Position numbers and translations under genes: made by a program. DNA of 64,000 nt from Golubevia sp. BC0850 (taxonomy: Eukaryota > Basidiomycota > Exobasidiomycetes > Golubeviales > Golubeviaceae). The notes beneath the pieces were generated by a model. The model saw only the letters and a program-made list of their open reading frames with translations, searched no databases and had not been told where the DNA came from. The stretch is from NCBI GenBank assembly GCA_012976225.1, contig JAAVVG010000017.1, positions 186,001 to 250,000 of the forward strand. The letters are read 5' to 3'. Of the stretch, positions 1-12,173 are shown one piece after another; within the stretch, counting starts at the first letter, position 1, and each line of letters opens with the position of its first letter.

Positions 1-89
1 GGGACAAGGAGAAGTTCTAAGGGTGGAGTAGCAGAGTTGATGCTTGGATGTGTCGCTTCGAAGCTTCCTGCGTTGACTCCGAACTGTTG

Positions 90-830
90 AGATTTTGGAC
101 CTTTCCTTATGGAATTCAAAATCAGAAAAGTAGATGAGGTTGGAGAGAGGAGGTTTGGAAAGTAGTGATGAAGAGAGTGGAAGTGATGAGTAGAGGGAGA
201 AGAAGTTTTGTTGGGAAACCGCGCTCCTTTTGAGGGTAGGCGAGCTGGAAAAATCAGATTCGGCTTAGCTTGGTGGAGCAACATCGAGAGAAAAAACAGA
301 ATCAGCCCGGCCTGAGGGTGAAATAGCCTGGAGGGGACGCGTCGACGCGTCGAGGGTCGCATCCCACCCGTCCACCAAGAAAACTTCAGTCTGAGATCTG
401 GGCTGTTTTCTCGTGCTGTGAGTCATGTATTGGGCTGAATGGGCTCCGCCTACAAAGCCTGGAAAGTTGAGTTTGTGGTCGTCACCCAAATCGAGACGTG
501 AACCTCGTAGAGTTCACAAGGAGAAAGTGGGGGGGGGGGGTCAGGGATGGATGTTGGCGCATCAGCGAAAGGCGCAGCTCCAGCAGAAGCTGAAGGCGAA
601 GCATTTCTCTTCTGTTGAGAGAAAAAGTGGAGATGACCGATCTGCGACTTGAAGGCCCGATGGTCGTGAGGTGAGGGGAAGTTGCGAGATTGGTTTGTGT
701 ACTTCACTGTGTTCACAGGTAGCTTTCCCGTCGCTGGAATCCACCGACGTGTCTTATCTTTTCTCGTCATCAGCAGAGCCTGAACGCTCCGAGACTGCCC
801 ATGACAAGCATCCTACTCAGAGCCCACGAT
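90..830. repeat. Dispersed repeat unit, diverged copy 1
   Basis: This stretch aligns in order with the best copy at about 57075-57895. Shared blocks include 'gagattcagcccggcctg'-like sequence (here near 300), the CTTGAAGGCCCGATGGT block near 650, and the terminal block near 720-795 (agctttcccgtcgctgga followed by gtcttatcttttctcgtcat). No conserved protein is encoded. The minus-strand reading frames are low-complexity translations of the repeat. Boundaries are approximate because the 5' part is strongly diverged. The class of repeat is unknown. Confidence 0.6.
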
Positions 831-884
831 TCACAGCCCCCCACCTCTGCTTTCGCATATTGGGCGACTGTGGCGAACACGTTT

Positions 885-1540
885 TAGAGACGAGGATTTG
901 ATAATGGACATTCAGATCCAAAGCCGCTTCAAAGCTTTTAGACCTGGACCTTGCCTCAATCTCGCTCTCAAAAGAGAGAGTGAAGAATGGGACCATTCCC
1001 TCGACGAGAGAATTCGAAACGAGATTGGTTGAAGTAAAGAGTTGGAGAGGGGAGAGGGAGGAAGCGGAGGCGAGAAGGAGTGGCGACGTTGGAAGAAGGA
1101 GAGAAAGTGATGAGAAAGGGGAGAAGGAAGTTTGAGTGGGATTGTGCGTTCCCATTTAAGGGAAGCGACGACTCAAAAAGGGAAAAGAAAAGTGTAAACC
1201 GGCTCAGCTTCGCGTGAAAAGAAAAGAGATTCAGCCCGGCCTGGTGGTGAAACCTTTGGGAGGAACGCGCCGACGAGGCTGGGTGGCAAAGTGGCATCCA
1301 CCGCGAGAAGGTTTTCCGGTCTGGTGCGAGATCTCTTTTTCTCTCTTCTATTTTGGCAGAGATCAACAGCTCTTTGGCTTTCGTTTACAGAAACTCGAGG
1401 GTTGAGCTTATTGGTGTCGTCCAAATCGAAACCGCGAGCTCTGTAGAGTTAGCAGAAAAGGGGGTTAGGCGACGAGCGATGGGTTGGTATTGTGGCGAAA
1501 GGCTCAACTCCAACAAGAGCTACACAATATTGGATACTGG
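885..1540. repeat. Dispersed repeat unit, copy 2 (3' end missing)
   Basis: This is a second unit in the same orientation, directly downstream of copy 1. It begins at gaggatttgataatggacat and aligns closely with 56690-56815 and then with 57085-57680 (for example gtggcgacgttggaagaagg and aaacctttgggaggaacgcg). It breaks off before the terminal block seen in the other copies. Translating the minus strand here and at 57012-57536 gives recognisably related polypeptides, but this reflects DNA similarity rather than a gene. Confidence 0.7.
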
Positions 1541-1544
1541 ATAC

Positions 1545-2145
1545 TGATAGAATTCAGTTGTCCTAGCAAGAAGCAGAAGAGCTCGATCAAGACCGACACC
1601 GGAGTAACTTGAGAGAGCTCTTGTTCGCCTGTCTCCAACAACTAGCTTTCGCTACAACAGCATCAACAGCAGCGCATCCTATCGAACCACCTTACCAGGC
1701 AGAGATTTCAAATTGTTCCTGAGGTGTGGAAGAGACCTGCTTCTCGCCTGCCCAGTCACAACTTAAATGGCAGACTGGCTGTTCTGTGAGTGGAGTATTT
1801 CAAGTTGTAGCAACGAAGAAGAATGCTCTACAAGGGGCAGAAAAATTAAGGGTGAGAGGTAGAGTTCAAAAGAAATCGCACCTTCAAGACAAAGAAAGTA
1901 GCAAGAATCGAATTGTGTCAGATCGAGAAGCCTGAATGACAAGAGAGGAGGTAGAATAAAAGGGAGGAGTGAGAAAGTGGGAACGAGCAGGAGACACAGG
2001 AAAGTACGATAAGAGTTGGTAAACCATAAGCAAATTTGAGAGTAAACGTTTTCCCGAGTAGAAGTTAAGTTGGAATCATGTCACATATTTTGATTTTGTT
2101 CTTGAACCGAATTTTTTGTTTTACATTTCCACTGTCAACAAAGTT
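1545..2145. other. Intergenic stretch, nothing recognised
   Basis: About 600 bases lie between the repeat cluster and the 3' end of the HMG-box gene. No conserved reading frame, RNA gene or repeat was recognised. The last 100 bases presumably hold the 3' UTR of the gene to the right. Confidence 0.5.
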
Positions 2146-3631
2146 TTAGAGCGAGTTCTTCCTCTTGTATTCTTCCATCTCAGCTTTGTAAACTCTGGTT
2201 GGTTCTTCAGTCATTTTCTCATATCTATCCTTTTCATCTTTGTCCAAATTCTTCCATTCAGCTCCAGCATCTCTAACAATTTCCGTAACTTTTTTTCCAT
2301 CGATGTTTGAATCCTTTTTTCTAAAATCGCTCATGAAAAGGAAGAAAGCAGTTTGAGGTCTCTTTGGTTTAGAAGAATCATGTAACCTCGCTAAACCTTT
2401 TTTACCCGCTTTCTTTTGAGCCGAGACCCAAGCATTTTGTCTTCTGACATCCTCAGCTGTTAAAGAGTTCTGCCAGGTCTGTAAATCTCTCTCGTATCTT
2501 GCCTTTTCAATTTCAGCTTCTTGTTCGTATTTCTGAGAGGAGGGAGAAGAGAGAGAGAGAGAACACGTCAGCTCTTCAAAAGGCGAGATTTAAAAGGTAC
2601 CATTGCACCACTTCTATTACTCAAAGACCTACTCACCTGCTTCTCAGAAGCTCCCAAAGAATGCCATTCCTCTCCTACTGCTTTTGCCATCGAAGCAATG
2701 TCGAAAACGTCGTTTCCAGTCTTTGGACTCTTCTTCAGATGTTCTCCAGAGGCTTTGAGTTCTGGGATTCTGGAAGACATGAAGATCAAGAATGCAGGAC
2801 GACGAGTTGGCTTCGATGCAGATGGCAGAGGGACTGTCGTGTGGGAAGAAAGGCAGGATTGGTCAAAACCAGGAAGCTTTGGTCAGAAACGCGAGCTCTC
2901 CACAATGCGATGGAGCTGCCCGCCCTACTCAGGCCGTAGAATTCTTCTTTGAAGCTGTATGCAGATCTCCAGACGATTGAAGCCACTACTTGGAGAGCGA
3001 AGAGACTCTGAATTGTCTCGTTCCCTCCTCCTTCCCTCTGTCCTCTTGGTCTGACGCGTCCATCATCCATGAGTCCAGGAAGCTCGCTTACACCGGTAGC
3101 AACAATAAAGCCACACTCTCCTCTTGTGATCTTTGCAACATCGAGGGCGTGATCTCAAAGGGCTTCAAAGCCTTGCACCCCTCCCATTCCTTTCAACATC
3201 GGCCATCCAACCTTGCGCTTCCTTCTTGTCACTCTTCCTGCTCACAGTCTCCCAACTATATTATAAGCAGGCTCTTGTGATCTTGTGGCAAACTCACGTA
3301 GCTTTCCATCTTCGCCTCTAGCCTCCCAAGCCTTGAGCTTTGGAGCGGGTTTGGTCTTCTTCTTTGGAGCAGCTTTCTTGACGACCTTTGTAGCTGGCTT
3401 CTTAGTTGAAGTAATAGCCTTCTTGGCAGTAGAGACGCGCTTTGCTTTTGTTGTTGAAGTCTCTGTCGCTAAGAAACGACGAGTTGATAGTTGGATGGGA
3501 GTAGTGGAAGTGGGAGTGGGAGTAGAAGTGTTGGATGTTAGGCCGAGCTTACTGAGAGTCATGATTGACCTACTGCTTTGAGGTAAATTGAAAGTTGAGG
3601 ATCGAATCAGGCATCGAGTTAGAATTGCCAT
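2146..3631 (-). CDS. Mitochondrial HMG-box protein (Abf2/TFAM type), two HMG boxes
   Basis: Likely packages and bends mitochondrial DNA. Exons 3246-3631, 2637-2769 and 2146-2532 sum to 906 nt and give 301 residues. The start has a mitochondrial-type presequence (MAILTRCLIRSSTFNL, basic and lacking acids), followed by a Lys/Ala/Thr-rich linker. Box 1 runs across the first splice (PAYNIVGRL, then IPELKASGEHLKK and AVGEEWHSLGASEKQ). A basic coiled stretch leads to box 2 near the C-terminus (KPKRPQTAFFLFMSDFR, GAEWKNLDKDEKDRYEKM). Intron 1 is long for this region (476 nt). The first donor was set at GTGAGC (3240-3245): only this choice keeps frame and completes box 1, while an upstream GTGAGT at 3292-3297 does not. 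The start codon is 117 bp from that of the divergent small gene. The family call is strong; the mitochondrial location is inferred. Confidence 0.85.
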
Positions 3632-3748
3632 CTTGAAATGAAACAGAGAGGAAAGGACGGTGATGGTGGGACGGATCGAGAGACCACAACAAGTTGCTGC
3701 GATCTCTTCCCTCCCCCTTCTTTCCTATTCCCACTCAAACCTCCTTGA

Positions 3749-4072
3749 ATGAGTTCTTCTATTACTTATTCAAGGTTGAAATCTTCTCCTTCGCCTCCAC
3801 CACCATCAACTTCACATTCTCAACCTGCAGCTCCTTCGGTTCATAACCCGTCTCTGGCCCAAAGATACGCTCAAACTCTTCGAGAGGCTCAACAGCATCG
3901 GAGGCCACCTTTCTTCTCAAGAGTAGCTCTCATCATCTTCACACTATTACTCTTTTGGATGGCCTTCAATATGAGGTGGCAAGTCGGGCTTTGGAAAGAG
4001 AGCAATCGAGACAAAGCGTTGGACAATTGGTTCGACGAGTTTGATCAAGTTGAGAATCAAGTTTGGAGGTAG
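3749..4072 (+). CDS. Small single-helix membrane protein, unknown function
   Basis: A single-exon reading frame of 107 residues. The N-terminal half is Ser/Pro-rich and disordered (PSPPPPSTSHSQP). One hydrophobic helix follows at about residues 59-75 (ALIIFTLLLFWMAF), after a basic RRPPFFSR. The tail is short, charged and acidic (NWFDEFDQVENQ). The positive-inside rule suggests the N-terminus faces the cytosol or matrix. It starts 117 bp from the divergent HMG-box gene and presumably shares its promoter. No family was recognised. The clear membrane segment and the placement argue for a real gene rather than chance. Confidence 0.55.
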   Translation: MSSSITYSRLKSSPSPPPPSTSHSQPAAPSVHNPSLAQRYAQTLREAQQHRRPPFFSRVALIIFTLLLFWMAFNMRWQVGLWKESNRDKALDNWFDEFDQVENQVWR

Positions 4073-4365
4073 TAAAGGCTCAAGTTCCTGTTGCTTTATC
4101 CTAGTATTACAAGTGAGTTCAGCTAGTCCCGTGTCTTTTTTGTCTCCCTTCAAGCTGTGGACTGACGAAGCAACGTTTTCCTCTCAGCAGCATCTCGTCC
4201 TTTGTAAATACAGGTCTCAGTCTCTTATAAAATTCTTTGACTGAAATCAAAGCTCGAGCGTTCTCGGAAAACACCGACAAGGTCGTGTAGATTGGATCTG
4301 GAGACGAATTAAACGATGAATAGAAAGGTACAGGATTGAAAAGTGATAGAAAGAGCGTACTGATT

Positions 4366-7300
4366 TTATCTCATGTCCTTTGGCGGAGTCCAGAGTCTCA
4401 GAGTCAAAGCATTTAGAACGACAGTGGTAGATGAAAGCTTTGAAGAAGGAAGGAGAGAGAAGGGAGGACGAGAGATGAAGCAGGTCAGTGGATCGAAACG
4501 GGCGAAAGGGCAAAGAAACCTTGAATAGAACTCACTGCCATTGCTAATCCTGAAATAGATGGTCCAATCTGAACTCCAGCGAAGGCCAACCCACCAGCTG
4601 CGATTGGAACCAGACTCAGGTTGAAAAGTAGAGCCCAAAGAAAGTTCATCACTATGGTCTTTTGAGTACTGACACTCAAAGACAGAAGGATAGGAATGGA
4701 GAGCAGTGGAGAAGACCTTGCCAGTAAAACGAAGGAGGCACTTGAATGAGCAATTGAAGAACCTGACCCCATAGCGAAGGAAAGGTCTGCTTCTGCAAGA
4801 CTGGGGGAGTCATTGATCCCGTCACCGACAAATAGAATCGTTCGATTTGAAGAAGAAGAAGAATTGAGGTTGCCTTTGTTCTCTTCTCCCCCTGCCCTGA
4901 TTCTTTGCACCCATTCAAGTTTCCCTTTCGGAAGAACTCCAGCGACGATGTTTTGCTCTTCGATTCCAACTTGACGGCCTACAGCTTTTGCTGTGATCTC
5001 ATTGTCTCCAGAGACCATCCAAACTTGAGCTCCAAATCGTTCCTTTAAAATTCGAATGGTCTGAGCAGATTCCTTTCGAGTGGCATCAGCGACTGCTAGG
5101 GCTGCTTGGAGGGACGGAGGAGTTTGATCAGTTGAAGAAGTTGAGGACACTCTTGCTGCGACGTAGACCACCGAACGAGCTTGAGATTGCCAATCCCTAG
5201 TAAGAGAAGACGTGGAATCCGAGAGTGCAGGAACCTTGGCCTCAGTGAGAAGTCTCTGGTTTCCAATGTACAACTCAATTTTTGAAGCCGTCCCGGAGTT
5301 TGACTTCGAGAGGATCGTAGCTTTCATTCCCATTCCAGAAATCTCTTCCACCCTCTCGAGGCTCAGGGTAGGTGTCTTGGAAGTTGGCTCCTCCAAATTC
5401 TCCGTGTCGCTGGATTTGATTCCTCTTTGAGAGCAGAAAGCTTGAAGGGTGGCAGCAGCTGGATGAGTGCTCTGCTTCTCCACGATCGAGACGCAGTTCC
5501 AGAGGGTCTCTTCCTCGAGATCCGAAGGGAAGGTAGCGTGATCGACCACCTGACCTTCTCCTCCTTCAGTCAAAGTTCCAGTCTTGTCGAAGAGAACGAA
5601 GAGCTCCTTCTTCCCACTGGCTGCCTTGGAAGCTTCTTCGAAAGCTGAACCTCCTCCGTTGACCAAGACTCCGAGTTTCGAAGCGACTCCGATACCACAC
5701 ATTTGAGCTGTGGGAGCTGCCAATCCAATGCCACACGGGCAAGCGATAACGAGGACAGAGACAGCGAATTGAATGGCATAGAGGACTCTTGACCCGGGCT
5801 GACTTGGGTAAGGTGCATTTTTTTCAAACCAATGTTCGCTGATGAAGCCAGAATAGAGGAGGATCAACCAAACAGAAAGAACCAGAACAGCGATTACCAC
5901 CAGGATAGGGACGAAAATTCCGGTGCTAAAGAGAAGGAGAGTCAAGGTCAGCTTTCAGGTCTCCAGTTCGATGACCTCCATTCTCCAAGATTCGACAACT
6001 CACATCTTATCAGCAAGTCTTTCAATATTAGCCTTCTTCCCAGAGGCATCTCGAACAACTTCCAGAATTTCATCCAACATATTCTGACCGCTGAGAACCT
6101 CGATCCTGGCGATTACTGGAGAGCTAGATACGTTGACGGTTCCCACGTTCAAGATCTCGTTGACTTTCTTCTTCGCTGGTCGACTTTCCCCAGTTAAGCT
6201 CGCTTCATTAAGTAGAACTTCCAGGGAAGAAGAATTCGACGGACTGAGAGAGGAGTCCAGGGGAGGTGAAGAGCCTGAAGGGATGAGAACCAGATCTCCG
6301 ATCTCCAGAAGGTCCACTGGAGTAGAAGAAGTGTCACTGGAAGTTGGATCCGAAGGATCCAGAAGAAGAAGTCCATGAGTTGGTTTGAGACCTCCCAGCT
6401 CAGAGACAGCATCTCCAGTACGAGACTTGGACCACGATTCTAGAACCCTTCCGAGCAGGATGAAGAACTGAAGTAGAACGAAGAACATACTTAGGTCAGC
6501 GACCAAGTTGACCAAACTTTCGTTGAATGCGTTTGATTTAACTCACTATTAGGAAGACGCAAGCGTCGAAATACGTCATCCCCATGGAGTCCGTCATTTC
6601 TCCTTTCTTTGGCTGACCCCTCTTAATATCTACCATCAAGAAAGCCAAAGATGAGAAATAGGCTACTCCAGTTCCCAAAGAGACTAAAACGTTCATGTCT
6701 CCCCATCTCCAAATTCTATCGCCCCAACTCCTATCCTTTCTCCAAACGTTCCTGATCCCTTTCCAACTCCTCTTCCAGAAGACCAGTCCTACTCCAAACT
6801 CTACTGGGGTAGCTAACATCCAGAGAATGAGTTCACTTCTAGTAGCGCCTCCCAATATGGCCTTGTCCAAGAACTCGTTCAATGGATGTTGGTGATCCAA
6901 GATTGGAGCGACCATTCCCACGATCAGGGTCGGAATGACGAAGATGAAGGAGATGACCAATCTGGCCAGTAAGCCTCTAAACTCTTTTCTTGCTAAATAA
7001 GAGGATCGATTTCCGAGAGAGGGAGGAGCCACGAACTCAGCAGAGAAAGCCGGATCTAAGGCCTCCAAAGAAGAGAGGATGGTTCTCAAGGTCAGAATTT
7101 GATCTTCTGTTCCAACAGGAACGGCTGAGTAGCTACACTCGAATTCTGGAGCCGAAAGACTGAGACCGGAAAGATTGGATTCGGAGATTGAGAACTTGAT
7201 GTTTCTATCCTTGGACATCGATTGAAGATGCGAGCGAACCTTGTGAATGCAATGCTCGCAGAACATGCCTTCTATTCTGATGCGAACTGTTCTCCTGCTT

Positions 7301-8815
7301 TCAGTTGCTTTCTTGGATCTGGAAGCGTTGAGGGGTGTCTTCTCTTGTAGTGAGGCTAGCTGAGCTTCGTATCCGCAGTCTTCTATTGCTTCTAAGAGCT
7401 TGTTTGCGAATGCGAGAGCTGATTCTTGATCATCAGCTTTGAGAATTGCTGTAGCCGCTGACTCCAGCAAAGCGACTTCGAAAGATTCTACGTTCTCCGG
7501 TTTCCTGAAGGCTTCCACTGCTTGAGAGATGTTTCCAACGCAGCTTGAACAAGTCATTCCACCGACCGAGAACTTGGCTATGAAGGTATTTGGTCCAGAT
7601 TGAAGTGAGGAGGTAGATTCGTCTTGACCTAGAGATTTAGAGCTGATGACTTCAGCTTCATATCCTGAGTCTTCGATAGCTTCTACCAGAAGAGCGACCA
7701 GAGATTCCGACGTTATCACAGCTCGAGCGGATGAGGAAAGGAGATTCACGTCGAAGGAAATGAGCTTCTCTCCGTTGAGTGGAACGTTTTCGGTTGCTGA
7801 GACGACGTTCGAAACGCAACCAGCGCATGCTGGAGGAGAAAAGGGAACAGAGTAATGAAGATCAGCTTCAGCTGGATCACGAAGGAGAGAAAAAATCTCA
7901 AGAAACTCACTCATTCCTCCGATAGCAAATTGAACTTCCCACTCTCCTCTACATTGCACCCTCTCTTCCGTAGCTTCGGCAGGCTCGTCATGACCCTTTC
8001 CACTTTGGCAAGCTTCGCAAACTTGTAAATGCCTCTCGTAACGTTTTCTGAGCTCGTCTTCCTTCCTGGCCTTTTCAGAGTGGATGAATCGATCTAAACT
8101 TGCGAGAAATCCGGTTTGAAGTTCAGGTGGAGGGTAAGATCCAACGACAGTCTTAGAAGCGTCATTCTGGTGAGAATTGGAGGTAGAGCCATAATTCTTG
8201 TACTTGTCCTTCCTTGAGAGTTCTGGGATGAGTAGAGCTCTGGTTGCTTCGTCTCTTGCGTTTTCACCTTCTCTTGAGGTCTCCATCTCCTGTTCTTCAT
8301 TTTCTGGATCGATGACAAAGCTGGTATGGCTTGGATTAGAGCTCATCAGGTCTCTACAGTGTACGCTATCGACTGAATAGCTATCTTTCTTCAGCGATGT
8401 CATGACTTGTCGGAGGAGAGCGATGGTGAAAGATCGATCATCTATAGCCTTGTCGTCTCTTGTAGTTGTAGTGGTCGAGTCATTGCGTTTAGGATGAGAG
8501 AATGAGATAGTTTGATCGAAGTGAGAGACGGTTATGTCTTGAAGGTAGATGGGAGAAGAGTAAGATTTTCCTGAAGTGGAAGGAATCGGAACTCTGAAAG
8601 GAATTGAAGATAATGATGATTGAAGGAAGGAGACGCAGGATGGACAATGGATAGCAGGACCTGAACAGTAGTTGTGGAATGTAAAAGGATCTGTTAGAAA
8701 GAAGAGAGAGGATCTGAGGTTCGAAGCATGTCGAAGACTCACAGACGAACGTGGTCCTAAGCATTCCAGAATGAGAATCTCCATCCTGAGACTTTGTCTT
8801 CTTTGGAGATTTCAT
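4366..8815 (-). CDS. CCC2: Copper-exporting P1B-type ATPase, Ccc2/ATP7 family, four HMA domains
   Basis: Pumps Cu(I) into the secretory pathway to load cuproenzymes such as multicopper oxidases. Six exons (8743-8815, 7911-8690, 6547-7829, 6004-6467, 4536-5925, 4366-4437) sum to 4062 nt, giving 1353 residues. The N-terminal half carries four metal-binding sites in order: a diverged CPSC, then GGMTCAGC (across a splice), GGMTCSSC and GMFCEHC. The membrane core follows. The channel motif is CPCGIGLAAPTA, the phosphorylation site FDKTGTLTEGG and the hinge GDGINDSPSLAEADLSFAMGSG. The last exon encodes only the closing residues (LSSTTVVLNALTLRLWTPP). All catalytic motifs are present, so it should be active. 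The 73-nt first exon was chosen because an upstream ATG plus a 52-nt intron restores a plausible first domain. The tail lies close to the convergent small gene. Confidence 0.95.
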
Positions 8816-9360
8816 GATTCTCGATGAGGGATGAACGATGGGAAGAGAAGAAGAAGAAGAAGAAACAAGTTGTCCCTTCAAAGCGCGAGAATTGCAAATT
8901 GCCAAAACTCGGCAAAAAGCCCGCAAAGCATAGGACCATTTCTACAGAGGTCTCGACGCTCGACGACGACGAGATTCTCATAACTGACGCAGGCCGAGGA
9001 ACCCATGAATAGAGAACGTGGGAGAAGCAGGCAGCTGTCACCTGCAGCCAAACAAAAAGGGGAAGAGAACCCAAAATCTGCAGTAACAATCGGACAAGTA
9101 CAAAGATACAATAAGAACGAGCGGCTCCGCGAAGGAAACAACAGACATACAAACATCGACTCTATAGGAACAGCTATGACAAGGGAGAATTAAGGGAGGG
9201 AGAAAAGAGAAGATGTGCGAGCAATTGGTGGGGCAGAATGATAACCACGAAACCAGATACAAAGAAAATAAGTCAATGATTTAACAGCTTAGATAATATT
9301 TTTATAGTCACGAAACCTTTGAATTGCACGTCAACTTCTATGATGCTGATCCTTATTTCT
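8816..9360. other. Intergenic: ATPase promoter and P450 3' flank
   Basis: These 545 bases hold the upstream region of the copper ATPase gene and the downstream region of the P450 gene. I saw no convincing reading frame. A short GAAGAAGAAG run lies near 8850. No TATA-like or copper-response element could be assigned with confidence. Confidence 0.4.
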
Positions 9361-11939
9361 CTATCTTCTTGTCGCTCGGAGGGGCATTTGGCTTCCCTCT
9401 TTCTCCTTTCCGAATACTACAGGTCTTTGAACTATAGCGTCTACCGAGCCTGAAGACCAATAGAGAAAGGAAGACAAAAGGAAAGAACGTCAGAGATAAT
9501 TGGGGTTGACTTTTTCGATGAAAGAAGACGAGAACACTCACGAATCTCCACCTCCGGACAAGGCTCGAACCTGAATTTGGAGATCAAATCTAGTAGCATA
9601 ACCTGTGTCGGTAACCAAAAACAAGGAAGTTGAAGGAAGATACTGAGAACGTGATAGAGCGGAAAGAAGGCAAAGAAAAAAGAAAGCCAACTCACCTTCA
9701 TCTCTACCATTGCGAATTTTGAGCCAATGCAGCTTTTAGGACCAGCATTGAAAGCGAAAGACTTGAACGGAGGGAACTTCGAATTCGAATGTTCGATTGG
9801 AAGGTCATTGAATCTATCAGGGTTGAAAGTTTCTGGACTTGGACCAAAGTACCTTGGATCTCGATTGTTTGCTGTAATTGAAAGTTCTATGTTCGTACCT
9901 TTTGGAACCAAGATTGAGCTGAAGAGAAATTGAGAACAAATGATAGGGAGACGGGAGTCAGTCAATGCCAGAAAAAAGCTCTTGAACAAGCTTTTTCTGA
10001 TCTGATTTCTCACCTCATCATCTCGCCATTGACCCCCCTGATAGGTTCAGAGAGTGGAATCAGATCTTCAGATATGGAGTATCTCTTGGTCCTGTTTTGG
10101 AATCATGACAAAGGGTAAGTAAGAGAGTCAACAAGAGCGCCTTTTCTCATCTCTGCATCTCTCTCAAAACACTCACACTTGTACCGGAGGTCTCAACCTC
10201 AAAGTCTCCAACAACATATTTTCCAAACAGTCTAAATCTTCACTAGCCAATTGATCCCAAGACAACTCATCAGTCTCTTCGACTCCAAACTTTCCTAAAG
10301 CATCTCTAACAGATTCGAATAGCCTATCTTGAATCTCCAGGTTTTGAGACAGGAAGAAGAGACACCAAGAAAGTGTTGCAGCTGTAGATTCATTTCCTGC
10401 GAAAATACTACGAAGTGAAAAAAGAGAGAGGGGGGATAGAAGCAAAAGCATGAGCTATCGATCGATGTAAAAGGGAGATATGTTATTGAAGGACTTACAA
10501 AGTGACGATTTGCCCGGCTAATTCTTCATCTTTCTGCCTTTCATTTATCGGAAGACTCAAATTGTGTCTCATACAAGCATGTAAAATATCATTCTTCTCT
10601 TCCAAGATTTCAGATTTCTCATCAAGATTTCTAGAGATTCTAAACTCTTCTTCAACTTGTTTTGATTTTTTTCTAATGATTTCAGTCGAGATTTTCATGA
10701 GTTCTTTTCTCATTCTTTTCAATCTGAGGTTCAAAGTTGAGATGGGAAGGAATCTAAATTGAGGTAAGACGAAGAAAGAAATTGACTGAAGGAAGAAGGA
10801 AAAAGAAGAAAGCGTCAGACCATTCCCACCCTTTTTTTAAAAAGGAAGATAAGGGCAAGCTATAAAGGGGAAAAAAGACTCACTCCCACGATCAATTGAA
10901 AGCTACTCAAAGAAACCCAACTACCCATAGCATCACCGAAACTTTCTCTAACTGCTTTCCCATTTTCTCCTTGATCTAAAGCTTGAAAATCATAATCGAA
11001 ACCGGCTAACCCTATTATGTCTAAAGTACTTCTTCCCAAGAACTTTAACATATCAACCTTCTCATATTCGACATCTAGCTCTTGAGAAACCTTCTCACAC
11101 ATCTTGATCGAACATTTCTGAAAGACCTTTAGACATTCTCTCAATTGTTCGGTATTGAAAGAAGGAGCTAAAGCTTTTCTTTGCCTTTTGTGGGTTTCAT
11201 CGAAGGATGCAACTAAGCCTTCACCTATTAGAAGTCGGGTTGCGAGAGTTTCAGTGGATGAACGTTGATAAATTTCGGAGTGATGGAGGATGTGAGAAAT
11301 AAGTTGAGGTGAGGAAGTTAAGAGTGAGAGTTGACTGTGGATGGGAGAGAGAAATGAGTGAGATCAAGGGGTTAGAAGATCCATAGCAAGCTGGAAACTT
11401 GGGAGGTCATGACTACCAGAGAGATGATACCTCTGCCTCCTTCTTTCTAATCCAGCCCTGTCGCAGTTCCCTTTCCATTTCTGAATCCTTGACGCTCATT
11501 TTGAATCCAAGAAGGAAAATAGGGCTCTTGAACCTTATCAGGACCCTCATCCTTGCGTCTCGTCCTATAACCGAACCCTCTCTCCAGCTATGTAACCTCA
11601 TCTGATCATCCATCTTATGCCTTTCCTTTCCAAAGACATATCTTCATGTACTAACCCCAAAGGAATTGGGACTTTGACAGTTTGACTTGCAGCCTCCCTC
11701 AAGATTCTCATCTGAGATTGACCTGGTTGGATTTCATGTTCCCTTTGATCTAAGATGTTTCCTAAAAGCCATGAAGATGTTTGAGGACCTGGTAAATTTG
11801 ATAAAGATGATGTTGAGGACGAAGTTGAAGGTAAGAAATAAGTTAATACAAGAATTAGAAGTAGTAGGCTGATTAGAATGGAGGCTATCGAGGCTAGTAC
11901 CATGTGGTTAAGCTGCAATAGCAGATTAGACTCTAACAT
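9361..11939 (-). CDS. Cytochrome P450 monooxygenase, membrane-anchored
   Basis: A haem-thiolate oxidase of the ER; substrate unknown. The N-terminus is a hydrophobic anchor (ASILISLLLLILVLTYF) followed by the proline hinge LPGPQTSSWLLGN. Later exons read SPQLISHILHHSEIY and DETHKRQRKALAPSF, then DMLKFLGRSTLDIIGLAGFDY. The I-helix motif is FAGNESTAAT, with Ser in place of the usual Asp/Glu-Thr pattern. The ExxR motif is ETLRLRP, PERF-type NPDRFND, and the haem loop FNAGPKSCIGSKFAM has the axial Cys. The last exon (9361-9440) reads AIVQRPVVFGKEKEG and ends near the stop at 9361. At least six exons are needed. Joints around 11340-11700 were not resolved, so the span is firmer than the exon list. 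The divergent Nit2-type gene starts 235 bp away. CYP3/CYP4-like class is an inference. Confidence 0.88.
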
Positions 11940-12173
11940 TTATTTTGTACCCAAAGAAACGTTATTAATCCTTGACAAGTGAGTTGTACACTGAATTCTT
12001 CCTATAGAACTCTGATTCGATTCTTGCTATGCCAATGGGAATGGGAATGGCCGATTCTTGGGAAACACAGAAGGCATTAATTGAGAAAAAGAGAAGCTCT
12101 GTTCCTTCTTTTCCTTTGAATTGAGCTGCACCCTCTTCCTTTCTTCCTACCTCTTCTGAAAAAGGTTAGATTT

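Noticed and set aside
968-1366. Minus-strand ORF with a relative at 57012-57536
   Set aside because: The similarity is DNA-level repeat homology. The proteins are low complexity and change frame between copies.
2790-3190. Protein-like minus-strand frame (VAKITRGECGFIVATGVSE) within the HMG-box gene
   Set aside because: It lies wholly inside intron 1 once box 1 is completed, contains an in-frame stop just upstream, and matches no family I know.
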